From assembly GCF_020515625.1 (NCBI RefSeq), contig NZ_JAIWPJ010000003.1, forward strand, positions 248,001-312,000: a stretch of DNA of 64,000 bases, read 5' to 3'. Below, in pieces: positions 8,441 to 17,892 of the stretch. Numbering within the stretch: the first letter of the stretch is position 1; the number at the start of each line of letters is the position of its first letter. The DNA is from Natrinema amylolyticum. GTDB taxonomy: Archaea; Halobacteriota; Halobacteria; Halobacteriales; Natrialbaceae. The notes under the pieces were generated by a model. It saw only the letters and a program-made list of their open reading frames with translations. It was not told the DNA's origin and ran no database searches. A program made the translations under genes and the position numbers.

Positions 8441-9472
8441 TCAGTCGTCGATTCGGGGGTCGAGGGCGTCCTGCAGGCCGTCGCCGAACAGGTTGAAGCC
8501 CATGATGGTGATCATGATCGCGATGCCCGGCCAGATCGAGAGCCAGACGTTCGAGTGCATGTAGCCGTGGGCGATGTTGAGCATCTGGCCCCAGTCGGGG
8601 GTCGGCGGCTGTGCGCCGTAGCCGAGGAAGGAGAGCCCGGCGACGATGAGGATCGTCACGCCGATCTGGAGCGTCGCGTACACAAGCACCGGCGCGAAGC
8701 TGTTGGGCACGACGTGTCGCATGATGATGTCCCGATCCTTCACGCCGGCCGCTCGCGCCGCTTCGATGTAGTCCATTTCGCGGACGCTCAGGACCCGGCT
8801 CCGGATGATCCGGGCGAAGACGGGGACGAACGCGATGCCGACGCCGAGCACTGCGTACCAGATGTTCGCCCCGCCGATGAAGACGGTGAAGACGATGATG
8901 AGGATCAGCGGGGGGATCGCGTACACCGTCTCGACCATCCGCATCAGGACGTCGTCGACTCGGCCGCCGTAGTAGCCGGCGACGGCACCGACGACCGTTC
9001 CGCCGGCGAGTCCGATGAACGTCGAGACGATCCCGACGAACACCGACACCTGCGTCCCGTAGACGATCCTCGTGAAGTAGTCCCGCCCGGTGTGGTCGGT
9101 CCCCAGCGGGTGTTCGACGGTACCGCCCGCCGGCAGCGGGTTCCACGACTGCTCGGCCAGCGGGAAGTACGGCGGCATATGCTGCGTGCCCTCGCCCGGC
9201 GGGGGGATGTGCGTCGGATGGTCGAAGATGGGCAACAGCCGCGCGAACGTGTAATCCGACGCGCGGCCGAACGTGAGCGTCGAGAGGTTGCTGTCCACGA
9301 CGGCATAGATCGCGACGAGTAACACGACGGTCACGACGTACAGCCCCCAGCGGGCCGTCGTGTCGCGTTTGATCCGCGCGACGGTGTATCGCCAGCCGAC
9401 GCGGGCCTCGACCTCTTCCTCCTCGGCCGCCGATTCCGTCCCGCTCTCGAGTTGTGATTCGCCGACTGCCAT
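8441..9472 (-). CDS. dppC: Peptide ABC transporter permease (DppC type)
   Basis: 343 residues with a cytoplasmic acidic N-terminus of about 40 residues, one membrane segment at about 43-65, and a long extracellular loop with LGTDHTGRDYFTRIVYG (about 120-137), the DppC/OppC hallmark. A BPD-type permease domain with five more segments follows. The EAA loop that docks the ATPases is visible as YIEAARAAGVKDRDIIMRH near 245. It pairs with DppB to form the membrane channel. Neighbouring genes are separated by only 2 bp on each side. Confidence 0.94.
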   Translation of the reverse strand: MAVGESQLESGTESAAEEEEVEARVGWRYTVARIKRDTTARWGLYVVTVVLLVAIYAVVDSNLSTLTFGRASDYTFARLLPIFDHPTHIPPPGEGTQHMPPYFPLAEQSWNPLPAGGTVEHPLGTDHTGRDYFTRIVYGTQVSVFVGIVSTFIGLAGGTVVGAVAGYYGGRVDDVLMRMVETVYAIPPLILIIVFTVFIGGANIWYAVLGVGIAFVPVFARIIRSRVLSVREMDYIEAARAAGVKDRDIIMRHVVPNSFAPVLVYATLQIGVTILIVAGLSFLGYGAQPPTPDWGQMLNIAHGYMHSNVWLSIWPGIAIMITIMGFNLFGDGLQDALDPRIDD

Positions 9473-9474
9473 GA

Positions 9475-10476
9475 TTACTCCCTCTCACCGTAGGTGACTC
9501 GCGGGTCGACGTACGCGTACGAGATATCGGTAATGACGACGCCCACGACGAATAACACGCCGAGCATCATCGTGACGCCCATGACCAGTTGGTAGTCGTT
9601 CTGCTGAATCGCCTCGACGAACAGCTGTCCCATCCCGTTGATGTTGAACACCGTCTCGACCAGCACCGCGCCGCCGATCGCCGTCGACAGGTTGAGACCG
9701 ACGATCGTGATGATCGGTAGCTGCGCCACTTGGAAGGCGTGCTTTCGCAGGATCGTCCGCTCGGGCACGCCGTACGCGCGAGCCAGTTTGACGTACTCGC
9801 CCTGCAGCGACTCGATCATCTGCGTGCGCTCGACGCGCATGATCGTCGCCATCTGCAACGTTCCGAGCGCGATCATCGGCAACAGCAGGTGTCTGGCCGA
9901 CTCGTAGTAGAGCTCGAGGTGACCGTCGATCCCCGGATAGGACTCCGGCGGTCGCCACGGGTAGTAGAGCCCGCTCGAGGGGAGCCAGCCGAGCTTGACG
10001 GCGAAGATCAGGATCAGGACGATCCCGATCCAGAACGACGGGGTGCTGACGCCGACGAGCGCCGCGATCCGCGAGGCGTGATCGGTCGGTTCGTTGCGTC
10101 GGTCGGCGGCCACGATACCGAGCGGAATCGCCGTCACCAGCGCGAACGCGTACGCCGACAGGACCAACAGGAGGGTCGGCCCGATCCGGTCCATCATCAG
10201 GGCGGCAACCGGCCGCTGGTAGTGGATGCTCCGGCCGAGATCCCCCTGTAGCAGGCCGGCCATGTAGGTCACGTATCGCTCGTGGAGCGGTCTGTCGAGA
10301 CCGTATCGCCGTTCGATCGCTCTGACCAGTTCCTCGCTGTGCTCCTGTCCCTGGAGCATGAGGCTGACCGGATCGCCCGGGCCCAAGTTGGCGAGCAGGA
10401 ACGTGATGACGGAGATCCCGATCAGGACGGGGACCGCCTGTAGGAGCCGGTATATGGTGTATTTGAGCAGTTTCAT
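9475..10476 (-). CDS. dppB: Peptide ABC transporter permease (DppB type)
   Basis: 333 residues from the ATG at 10476, where the sequence MKLLKYTIYRLLQAVPVLIG opens with the first membrane helix, as in DppB/OppB. The frame is open about 29 codons further up, but that part is arginine-rich and lacks family similarity. LGPGDP near 35-40 and ERRYGLDRPLHERY near 63-76 are classic DppB motifs; the EAA loop reads YVKLARAYGVPERTILRKH near 232. It forms the channel with DppC. The gap of about 120 bp to the upstream binding-protein gene could allow separate expression levels. Confidence 0.93.
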   Translation of the reverse strand: MKLLKYTIYRLLQAVPVLIGISVITFLLANLGPGDPVSLMLQGQEHSEELVRAIERRYGLDRPLHERYVTYMAGLLQGDLGRSIHYQRPVAALMMDRIGPTLLLVLSAYAFALVTAIPLGIVAADRRNEPTDHASRIAALVGVSTPSFWIGIVLILIFAVKLGWLPSSGLYYPWRPPESYPGIDGHLELYYESARHLLLPMIALGTLQMATIMRVERTQMIESLQGEYVKLARAYGVPERTILRKHAFQVAQLPIITIVGLNLSTAIGGAVLVETVFNINGMGQLFVEAIQQNDYQLVMGVTMMLGVLFVVGVVITDISYAYVDPRVTYGERE

Positions 10477-10596
10477 TGGTTCGCGAATCGGTCCGTTCGC
10501 TCGTCGGTCGCGGACTGCGTCGGCGTCGCGACGACCGGATCGATGGGCGATCTCCGTTCCCACCGATCGCGGTCGAATACCGTCGGTTCCGCCGAC

Positions 10597-12177
10597 TCAC
10601 TCCATCGACACGTTCGCGTGGTCCGCGATGAGGTCCGGGTTCCTCGTGACCTCCGGGTGGGCCTGGAGGTCCTGGACGTAGTCCCGCGAGGCCATCGTGT
10701 TGTCCTGCGTGAACGCGGGCAGCGCGGGCAGCTGTTCGACGATTTCCCGAATGACGGGTTCGTAGAGGTCGTATCGCTCCTGCTGATCCGCCGAGTTACG
10801 CCCGTCGGCGATCGCCTGGTGGAAGCCGTCACTGCCGCCGTAGTAGTGGCCCTGGTTCGTCCCCGCCTGACTCTCGTGGAACAGCGGGTAGAGGTAGAAG
10901 TCGGGGTCGGGGCCGCCGGTCCAGCCCAGCAGGTACATCTGGTAGTCGTCGGCGTTCCCGCTGGTGTAGGTGTCGACCAGCGTCGCGAAGTCGAGCACCT
11001 GTACGTCGGCTCCGTAGCCGATCTCGTCGAGTCGGGTCGCGATCCGTTCCGCCAGTTGCGCGCGGATCCCCTCCGGCGTGATGATCGTCGGCGTGAAGCC
11101 GTCCGGCGCGTGTTCGTCGAGCAGCGACTGGGCCTGATCCGGATCGTACGACGGCAGCATCTCCTGGTACTCGTCCTGGGGAAACTCCCAGACCTCGTTG
11201 ACCACCGGCGGAATCGGGCTGTACATCGGCGAGGTCACGTTCGCCGCGTTGGACTCGATGAAGTCCTGCATCGAGAACGAGTGGGCGATGGCCCGTCGCA
11301 CCTCGGGGTTCGTCGTCGGCCCCTCGTTACAGTTGAAGGCCATGTACATGAACGTCGGACTCTCCGCCGAGTGGAGGTTCACGCCGTCCTCGTTCTCGAG
11401 GACGTCCCAGTCGTCGTTCGGAATGCCCGCGATGGCGTCCGTGTTCTCCGCTCGGATGTCCGAGACCCGCCCAGCCTCGTCGTCGTGGGCGACGAAGCGG
11501 ACCTGCTCTAAGTTCGGCTCGAGGTCGTCCCAGTAGTCGTCCCACCGTTCGATCTCGACGTACTCGTTCTCCTGGAGGTCGGCGAACGTGAACGGACCGG
11601 AGCCGACCGGATCCGTGTTGAACGCCTCGCGGTCCTCGGTCCGAACCGACTCGGGGACCACCGTCACGCCCATCGTCTGGAGTTCGAACGGACCGTAGGG
11701 GTCCTCACCGAGATCGACCTGTAACTGGTAGTCGTCGATGACCTCAGTGCTCTCGATCATGTTGTACTCAGAGGCGTTCTCCGTCTCCTCTTCGACGGGT
11801 GCGGTAAACGAGTGGGCGACGTCCGCGGCGGTCACGTCGTCGCCGTTGTGGAACTCCGCGGCCTCCTCGATCTCGAAGATGTACCGGGTGCCGTCGCGCT
11901 CGACGGTCGGCTCGCCCGTCGCGAGTTTGGGCTGCAACTCGAGTCCCTCACCGAACTCGTAGAGCCCGTCGAAGACGAGGTTGATCACCTGAAAGCTGTA
12001 CGCGTCGTTCGAGACGACGGGGTCGAACTGCTCCTCGCGCGACTGTTCCTGCGTGAAGTGAAACTGCTCCCCGTTACCGCCACCACCGCCACCGATGCAC
12101 CCTGCGATAACTGCCGCCGAGACGGCGGCCCCCGAACCGAGGAGTCGCCGTCGCGTCGTTGATTGATTCGGCACCAT
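10597..12177 (-). CDS. dppA: Peptide ABC transporter substrate-binding lipoprotein (SBP family 5)
   Basis: 526 residues from the ATG at 12177. The N-terminus has a twin-arginine signal (TTRRRLLG) followed by a hydrophobic stretch and the lipobox AGC near residue 27, then a glycine-rich linker: a Tat-exported, lipid-anchored protein on the outer face. The body is a family 5 extracellular binding protein: RYIFEIEEAAEFHNGDDVTAADVAHSF (about 95-120) and DPVGSGPFTF (about 185) are the typical signatures. It captures oligopeptides or dipeptides for DppBCDF. It is the first gene of the transporter unit. Substrate specificity cannot be read from sequence. Confidence 0.93.
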   Translation of the reverse strand: MVPNQSTTRRRLLGSGAAVSAAVIAGCIGGGGGGNGEQFHFTQEQSREEQFDPVVSNDAYSFQVINLVFDGLYEFGEGLELQPKLATGEPTVERDGTRYIFEIEEAAEFHNGDDVTAADVAHSFTAPVEEETENASEYNMIESTEVIDDYQLQVDLGEDPYGPFELQTMGVTVVPESVRTEDREAFNTDPVGSGPFTFADLQENEYVEIERWDDYWDDLEPNLEQVRFVAHDDEAGRVSDIRAENTDAIAGIPNDDWDVLENEDGVNLHSAESPTFMYMAFNCNEGPTTNPEVRRAIAHSFSMQDFIESNAANVTSPMYSPIPPVVNEVWEFPQDEYQEMLPSYDPDQAQSLLDEHAPDGFTPTIITPEGIRAQLAERIATRLDEIGYGADVQVLDFATLVDTYTSGNADDYQMYLLGWTGGPDPDFYLYPLFHESQAGTNQGHYYGGSDGFHQAIADGRNSADQQERYDLYEPVIREIVEQLPALPAFTQDNTMASRDYVQDLQAHPEVTRNPDLIADHANVSME

Positions 12178-12514
12178 CTTGGTAGGTGATATCAACCCAC
12201 CTATTTTGGTATCTACAGGGTAAGATATGCAAACCGGCCGTTACTGACGGATAATACACTAGTACCGGACCGAATGGTTCCAATTCTTGTACACTGATGC
12301 GGTTCATTGCACATCGCTGCTGATTTTTTCTACGGGCGAAACGTATATCATATATTTCACTATAGTGTACAGGTTGTAACGCTTACAATTCACTAGATCC
12401 CCGATTGTCTGCTATGGTATCGAGCGGGGACGGTCCACGTCCCACATTCGAGGCCGGTCACCGACCGCGGCGCGACCGGTGGGCTTTTTCTGCCGGCCGT
12501 CACAGTAGATCAGT
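12178..12514. other. Divergent intergenic region between dppA and the PPC-domain gene
   Basis: About 340 bp with locally high AT content (12190-12400). On the minus strand an AT-rich stretch at about 12200-12215 could be the dppA promoter. On the plus strand no clear TATA box is placed near the following ATG, apart from AT-rich runs at 12340-12395. No gene is seen. Confidence 0.5.
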
Positions 12515-12934
12515 ATGAACTACCGAGCCGTCGAAACCACGGGTGAGTACGTCGCCCGCCTCGAGACGGGTGCCGACTGGCGGGCCGAGATCGAGTCGCT
12601 CGCGGACGACGTCGAGGCCGACGCCGCCTGGTTCACCGCGCTCGGCGCGGTCCAGGACGCCGAACTGTGGTTCTACGATCAGGACGAGTGCGAGTACTAT
12701 CCGATCGAATTCGACGAGCCGCTCGAGGTCGCCGGCTGTACCGGGAACGTCTCCTGGTTGGATGACGAACGGTTCGCCCACACGCACGCGGTCCTCTCGG
12801 ACGACGAGGGAACCACCTACGCCGGCCACCTGAACGAGGCCACCGTCTGGGCCGGCGAGGTCCACATGCGCGTCTTCGAGGACCCCCTCGAGCGCGAGTA
12901 CGACGAGACCACCGAACTGGACCTCTGGCTCTGA
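12515..12934 (+). CDS. PPC/DUF296-domain protein
   Basis: 139 residues matching the plant and prokaryote conserved (PPC, DUF296) domain. The N-terminus has ATTGEYVARLETGADW, then LADDVEADAAWFTALGAVQDAELWFYD (about 30-58). A conserved region HTHAVLSDDEGTTYAGHL (about 88-105) supplies the histidines that bind a metal in structural relatives. The family includes AT-hook proteins in plants; in archaea its role is unsettled. It ends 1 bp before polC starts, so both are probably on one transcript. Confidence 0.85.
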   Translation: MNYRAVETTGEYVARLETGADWRAEIESLADDVEADAAWFTALGAVQDAELWFYDQDECEYYPIEFDEPLEVAGCTGNVSWLDDERFAHTHAVLSDDEGTTYAGHLNEATVWAGEVHMRVFEDPLEREYDETTELDLWL

Positions 12935-12935
12935 C

Positions 12936-15900
12936 ATGCGACCGGAAGACGAACGGTACTTCGAGGGGCTCGAGGACCAGCTCGACGAGGCCCTCGCGGT
13001 CGCCGAGCGGGCTAAAGAACGGGGCGGCGATCCGAAACCCGAAGTCGAGATTCCGGTCGCCAAGGACATGGCCGACCGTGTCGAGAACATTCTCGGGATC
13101 GACGGCGTCGCCGAGCGGGTCCGCGAACTCGAGGGCCGGATGAGCAGGGAGGAGGCCGCACTCGAACTCGCCGAAGACTTCGCCGAGGGGCGCGTCGGCG
13201 ACTACGAGACGAGAGCGGGCAAGGTCGAGGGAGCGGTCCGCACCGCGGTCGCCCTGCTGACCGAGGGGGTCGTCGCCGCCCCCATCGAGGGGATCGACAA
13301 GGTCGAAATCTTAGAGAACGACGACGGCACGGAGTTCGTCAACGTCTACTACGCCGGCCCGATCCGCTCGGCGGGCGGGACCGCACAGGCGCTGTCGGTT
13401 CTCGTAGCCGACTACACACGCGCGCTCGTCGGCATCGAGCAGTACGGCGCGCGCGAGGAGGAGGTCGAACGCTACGCCGAGGAGATCGCCCTCTACGACA
13501 AGGAGACCGGCCTCCAGTACACCCCGAAGGCCAAGGAGGCGAAATTCATCGCCAAACACCTCCCGATCATGTTGGACGGGGAGGCCACCGGCGACGAGGA
13601 AGTCTCGGGATTCCGAGACCTCGAGCGGGTCGACACCAACAGCGCCCGGGGCGGGATGTGTCTCGTCCTCGGTGAGGGGATCGCGCTGAAGGCCCCGAAG
13701 ATCCAGCGCTACACCCGCAACTTGGACGAGGTCGACTGGCCGTGGCTGCAGGACCTCATCGACGGCAACTACTACGACGACGGAGACGCGGCCGACGATG
13801 ACGACTCCGACGGCGAGGCCGACGACGAAGCGACGACCGAGGACGATGGCGACGAGGCGGCGACGGAGGACGAATCCGACGACGAGGCGGGCCCGCCCCG
13901 CGTCGAGACCTCCGAGAAGTACCTCCGAGACCTGATCGCCGGCCGCCCCGTCTTCTCTCACCCCTGTGCGAAGGGGGGCTTTCGACTGCGCTACGGCCGC
14001 GCGCGTAACCACGGCTTCGCGACCGCCGGCGTCCACCCCGCCGCGATGCACCTCGTCGACGACTTCCTCGCGACGGGCACCCAGATCAAGACCGAACGCC
14101 CCGGGAAGGCCGCCGGCGTCGTCCCCGTCGACTCCCTCGAGGGGCCGACCGTCAAACTCGCGAACGGCGATATCCGCCGGATCGACGACCCCGAGGACGC
14201 CCTCGAGATCAGAAACGGCGTCGAGGCCATCCTCGATCTCGGTGAGTACCTCGTCAACTACGGCGAGTTCGTCGAGAACAACCACCCGCTCGCGCCGGCC
14301 TCCTACACCTACGAGTGGTGGGTCCAGGACCTCGCGGCCGCGGGCGTCGACACCCAGGCGCTCGAGGACGACCCCCGTATCGACCTCGAGTTCCCCGACC
14401 CCGAGGACGCCCTCGAGTGGGCGCTGGAGTACGACGCGCCGCTCCATCCCGAGTACACCTACCTCTGGCACGACATCTCGGTCGAGACGTTCAGCGATCT
14501 CGCGGCGACCGTCGCAGACGGTCGAATCGAGCGAGACGGCGACGGCAGCGTGAACGGAAACGGGGACGATAGCATCCTCGTCCTCCCGTACGACGATACC
14601 GTCCGCGAAGCGCTCGAGACGATCGTCATCGAACACCGCCAGCGCCCCGACGCGGACCGCATCGAGATCGACGACTGGCGGCCGTTCGTCCGGACGCTCG
14701 GCTGCGAGCCCCGGCGCACCGCCGCCGACGGTGCCGCCCTCGAGCCCGAGATGGAAGACGGAGACCGGGCGACGACCGTCGAACTCGAGCGAACGTGGAC
14801 GGACGACGACCTCTCCGAACGCGCTCGGACGTGGGGGCGCGACGAGGACGGCGATAACGCCATCGAGGCGGTCAACGAGGTCGCGCCGTTTCGGGTGCGC
14901 GAGCGAGCGCCGACCCGGATCGGCAACCGAATGGGCCGCCCCGAAAAGTCGGAGAGCCGCGACCTCAGCCCACCCGTTCACACGCTGTTCCCGATCGGCG
15001 AGGCCGGCGGCGCACAGCGCAACGTCGCCGACGCCGCCAAACACGCCGAGACGATGTCGGACACGCCCGGCATCGTCGAACTGCAGGTCGGCCGCCAGCG
15101 CTGTGAGTCCTGTGGCACGGAGACGTTCAAGAACCGCTGTCCAGACTGTAACGCTCGAACGACGCCGGACTACCGCTGTCCCGACTGCGACGAACGCCTC
15201 GAGCCAGACGAGGCCGGTCGCGTCGAGTGCGATCACTGCGAACGCGAGGGCACCTGCGTCGAGCCCCGCGAGATCGACGTCAACGAGGAGTTCCGGGACG
15301 CCCTCGAGTCCGTCGGCGAACGCGAGAACGCCTTCGAGATCCTGAAGGGCGTCAAGGGACTCTCCTCGCAGAACAAGATCCCCGAACCGATCGAGAAGGG
15401 CATCCTCCGGGCGAAACACGACGTCTCCTCGTTCAAGGACGGCACCGTCCGCTACGACATGACCGACCTCCCCGTGACGTCGGTCCGCGCGAGCGAACTC
15501 GATATCGACGTCGGCCAGCTCCAGGCGCTGGGCTACGAGGAGGACATTCACGGCGAACCGCTCACTCACGAGGACCAACTGGTCGAGCTCAAGGTCCAAG
15601 ACATCGTCCTCTCGGACGGCGCGGCCGAGCACATGCTGCAGACGGCCGACTTCATCGACGACCTGCTGGAGCAGTACTACGGCCTCGAGCGGTTCTACGA
15701 GTTCGACGACCGGCAGGACCTCGTCGGCGAACTCGTCTTCGGGATGGCACCCCACACCTCTGCCGCAACTGTCGGGAGAGTGATCGGTTTCACGAGCGCG
15801 GCGGTTGGATACGCTCATCCGTACTTTCACGCCGCGAAGCGTCGCAACTGTGACGGGGACGAAGATTGCGTGATGCTTCTTCTCGACGGACTCCTCAACT

Positions 15901-16595
15901 TCAGTAAGTCTTTTCTGCCCGACCAGCGCGGGGGGAAGATGGACGCCCCCCTCGTCATGTCCTCCCGCATCGACCCCTCCGAGATCGACGACGAGGCCCA
16001 CAACATGGACGTCGTCACGCAGTACCCCCGCGACTTCTACCTCGCGACCCGCGAGCAGGCCGACCCCGGCGAGGTCGACGTCGAGATCGCCGAGGACACG
16101 CTGGGCACCGATACGGAGTACACCGGCTTCGAACACACGCACGACACCACCGACATCGCGATGGGGCCCGACCTCTCCGCGTACAAAACGTTGGGCTCGA
16201 TGATGGACAAGATGGACGCCCAGCTCGAGCTCTCGCGCAAACTCGCGGCCGTCGACGAGACGGACGTGGCCGAGCGGGTCATCGAGTACCACTTCCTGCC
16301 GGACCTGATCGGGAACCTGCGGGCGTTCTCCCGGCAGGAAACGCGGTGTCTCGACTGCGGCGAGAAGTTCCGGCGGATGCCCCTGACCGGCGACTGTCGG
16401 GAGTGTGGCGGCCGCGTCAACCTCACCGTCCACAAGGGCTCGGTCAACAAGTACATGCAGACCGCGATCCAGGTCGCCGAGGAGTACGACTGCCGGAATT
16501 ACACGAAACAGCGGTTAGAGGTGCTCGAGCGCTCGCTCGAGAGCATCTTCGAGAACGACAAGAACAAACAGAGCGGGATCGAAGACTTCATGTAG
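12936..16595 (+). CDS. polC: DNA polymerase D large subunit (DP2), intein-free
   Basis: 1219 residues, the catalytic subunit of archaeal replicative polymerase D, which works with the proofreading subunit DP1. The active-site motif NCDGDED lies near residues 969-975. Zinc-ribbon cysteine clusters are at about 723-770 (CESCG, CPDC, CPDC, CDHC) and 1138-1160 (CLDCG, CRECG). A haloarchaeal acidic linker (about 285-318, mostly D/E) interrupts the N-terminal part. No intein is present although the active-site motif is a known insertion point in this family. Codon use changes sharply for about 170 bp around that motif (15752-15925): AT-ending codons appear in a gene otherwise ending almost only in C or G. 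Confidence 0.97.
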   Translation: MRPEDERYFEGLEDQLDEALAVAERAKERGGDPKPEVEIPVAKDMADRVENILGIDGVAERVRELEGRMSREEAALELAEDFAEGRVGDYETRAGKVEGAVRTAVALLTEGVVAAPIEGIDKVEILENDDGTEFVNVYYAGPIRSAGGTAQALSVLVADYTRALVGIEQYGAREEEVERYAEEIALYDKETGLQYTPKAKEAKFIAKHLPIMLDGEATGDEEVSGFRDLERVDTNSARGGMCLVLGEGIALKAPKIQRYTRNLDEVDWPWLQDLIDGNYYDDGDAADDDDSDGEADDEATTEDDGDEAATEDESDDEAGPPRVETSEKYLRDLIAGRPVFSHPCAKGGFRLRYGRARNHGFATAGVHPAAMHLVDDFLATGTQIKTERPGKAAGVVPVDSLEGPTVKLANGDIRRIDDPEDALEIRNGVEAILDLGEYLVNYGEFVENNHPLAPASYTYEWWVQDLAAAGVDTQALEDDPRIDLEFPDPEDALEWALEYDAPLHPEYTYLWHDISVETFSDLAATVADGRIERDGDGSVNGNGDDSILVLPYDDTVREALETIVIEHRQRPDADRIEIDDWRPFVRTLGCEPRRTAADGAALEPEMEDGDRATTVELERTWTDDDLSERARTWGRDEDGDNAIEAVNEVAPFRVRERAPTRIGNRMGRPEKSESRDLSPPVHTLFPIGEAGGAQRNVADAAKHAETMSDTPGIVELQVGRQRCESCGTETFKNRCPDCNARTTPDYRCPDCDERLEPDEAGRVECDHCEREGTCVEPREIDVNEEFRDALESVGERENAFEILKGVKGLSSQNKIPEPIEKGILRAKHDVSSFKDGTVRYDMTDLPVTSVRASELDIDVGQLQALGYEEDIHGEPLTHEDQLVELKVQDIVLSDGAAEHMLQTADFIDDLLEQYYGLERFYEFDDRQDLVGELVFGMAPHTSAATVGRVIGFTSAAVGYAHPYFHAAKRRNCDGDEDCVMLLLDGLLNFSKSFLPDQRGGKMDAPLVMSSRIDPSEIDDEAHNMDVVTQYPRDFYLATREQADPGEVDVEIAEDTLGTDTEYTGFEHTHDTTDIAMGPDLSAYKTLGSMMDKMDAQLELSRKLAAVDETDVAERVIEYHFLPDLIGNLRAFSRQETRCLDCGEKFRRMPLTGDCRECGGRVNLTVHKGSVNKYMQTAIQVAEEYDCRNYTKQRLEVLERSLESIFENDKNKQSGIEDFM

Positions 16596-16953
16596 GAAAT
16601 TTTGCTCTGCGGGCGCGCCTGCGGCGCGCCCTCGGCAAAATCCTCAAAAGAGCGCGTAGCGTTCTTTTGGACTGAGCGATTCCGAAGGAATCGCTTGCAG
16701 TCGGCGCGAAGCGCCGACGACCTTGCGGAGCTTCGCTCCGCTCAGTTTCCATCAAAAGCACTCCTCCTTCCGTTCCGCTCACTCGACTCGCGGCTTGCGC
16801 CGCTCGTCTATACGCGGCGCGTAGCGCCGTGCTCTCGTTCGCTCCACGTCAGTCGTCGGCCCGCTCGCTCACCCTTCGGGTTCGCTCGCGGCGGATTTCG
16901 GTGAACTGCCTGCCCTCCCCCGGGTCACGCGGTTCGCCGCGAGTGCGGCGAAC
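16596..16953. repeat. Hairpin-array element at the 3' end of polC
   Basis: Starts right after the polC stop codon with GAAATTTTGCTCTGCG. Perfect hairpins with 3-nt loops follow: 16611-16631 (GGGCGCGCC, loop TGC), 16675-16695 (AGCGATTCC, loop GAA), 16700-16718 (GTCGGCGC, loop GAA), 16725-16741 (GCGGAGC, loop TTC), 16815-16829 (CGGCGC, loop GTA). Also present are a longer imperfect one at 16645-16669 and one with a 4-nt loop at 16932-16953. The 14-mer AAAAGCACTCCTCC at 16754-16767 also occurs, inverted, at 47977-47990. No gene is convincing here. Part of the array could act as transcription terminator for polC and for the converging hydrolase gene. Confidence 0.75.
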
Positions 16954-16980
16954 GCGCGTTCCCGGCCACGTACGACTCGA

Positions 16981-17892
16981 TTAATCGCCGCTGACGCGAG
17001 TCACGCCGGGCATCCCTTCCTTGGTGTACTGCGGCGTCGGCGAATACCGGGGGTCCGGCAGCCAGTTCCGGAGGCTCTCGTTGAACCGGTCGGGGCGCTC
17101 GCGAGGCGTCCAGTGGCCGCAGTCGTCGATTAGGTCCAGTTCGGCGTCCGGAATCAGCTCCGCCGCCCGCTTCGACCACCCGACGGGGACGAGGGGGTCT
17201 TCCCTCCCGTGGATCAGGAGCGTTGGGACGGACAGGGACTCGAGGTCGTCGACGAAGTTCGTTTCGACGCGGCCGTTGAAGGAGAGCTCGTTGTCCTGGA
17301 ACGCCTCGAACGCCCGTATCGAGCCCGGCTCCATCAGTTTCCGCCTGACATCGTCGACGAAGCGATCCGGCAATCCGCCGGCGTCCGCGACGAGGCTATC
17401 GAGGACCATGCGGACGCTCTTGGTGGAGGCACTGGCCGCGATCTTCCCGAACTCGGTCGCGCCGGGAACCTGTGAGAGGACCTTCCACTGGAGCGCGTTC
17501 GGCAGTTTGTCACCGAGTCCGTAGCTGTCGACGAGCGCCAGTCGCTCGACGCGGTCGGGATTCTCGAGCGCGTAACCGAGCGCGACGCCCCCGCCCATCG
17601 AGATCCCGGCCAGCGAGACGCGCTCGAAGGGGAGCGTCTCGAGGAACCCCTCGAGGACGTCGACGTAGGTCTCGACGGTGTGTTCGACGTCGCCCGTGCT
17701 GTTCCCGTATTCGGGCCAGTCGAGCGCGTAGACGCGGTAGTCGTCCGCGAGGGCATCGATCGCGTGTCGCCACGACACGGTCGCGTCGTCGATCCCAGCG
17801 CCGTGACAGAGGACGACCGGTGGGCCGCTCGTCCCCGCGCGCCGGTAGGCGATCCGGCAGTCACCGATCGTGGCGACACCGGTCCCGCTCAT
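16981..17892 (-). CDS. Alpha/beta-fold hydrolase
   Basis: 303 residues with the full hydrolase signature set. The oxyanion region is VVLCHGAG near 26-33. The nucleophile elbow GISMGG (Ser about 97) is followed by LGYALENPDRVERLALVD. The acid is in IHGREDPLVP (Asp about 237) and the base in DDCGHWTPRERPD (His about 262). It therefore cleaves an ester, lactone or similar bond in the cytoplasm; the substrate is unknown. No signal peptide. It converges on polC with the hairpin array between them. Confidence 0.9.
   Translation of the reverse strand: MSGTGVATIGDCRIAYRRAGTSGPPVVLCHGAGIDDATVSWRHAIDALADDYRVYALDWPEYGNSTGDVEHTVETYVDVLEGFLETLPFERVSLAGISMGGGVALGYALENPDRVERLALVDSYGLGDKLPNALQWKVLSQVPGATEFGKIAASASTKSVRMVLDSLVADAGGLPDRFVDDVRRKLMEPGSIRAFEAFQDNELSFNGRVETNFVDDLESLSVPTLLIHGREDPLVPVGWSKRAAELIPDAELDLIDDCGHWTPRERPDRFNESLRNWLPDPRYSPTPQYTKEGMPGVTRVSGD

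Noticed and set aside
15752-15925. An intein in polC
   Set aside because: The extein motif is uninterrupted and no splicing or endonuclease blocks are present; only the codon use differs.
13311-16433. A minus-strand open frame of over 1000 codons opposite polC
   Set aside because: It is the antisense of a certain gene. High GC with C/G third positions suppresses stop codons on the opposite strand, and the translation has no motif.
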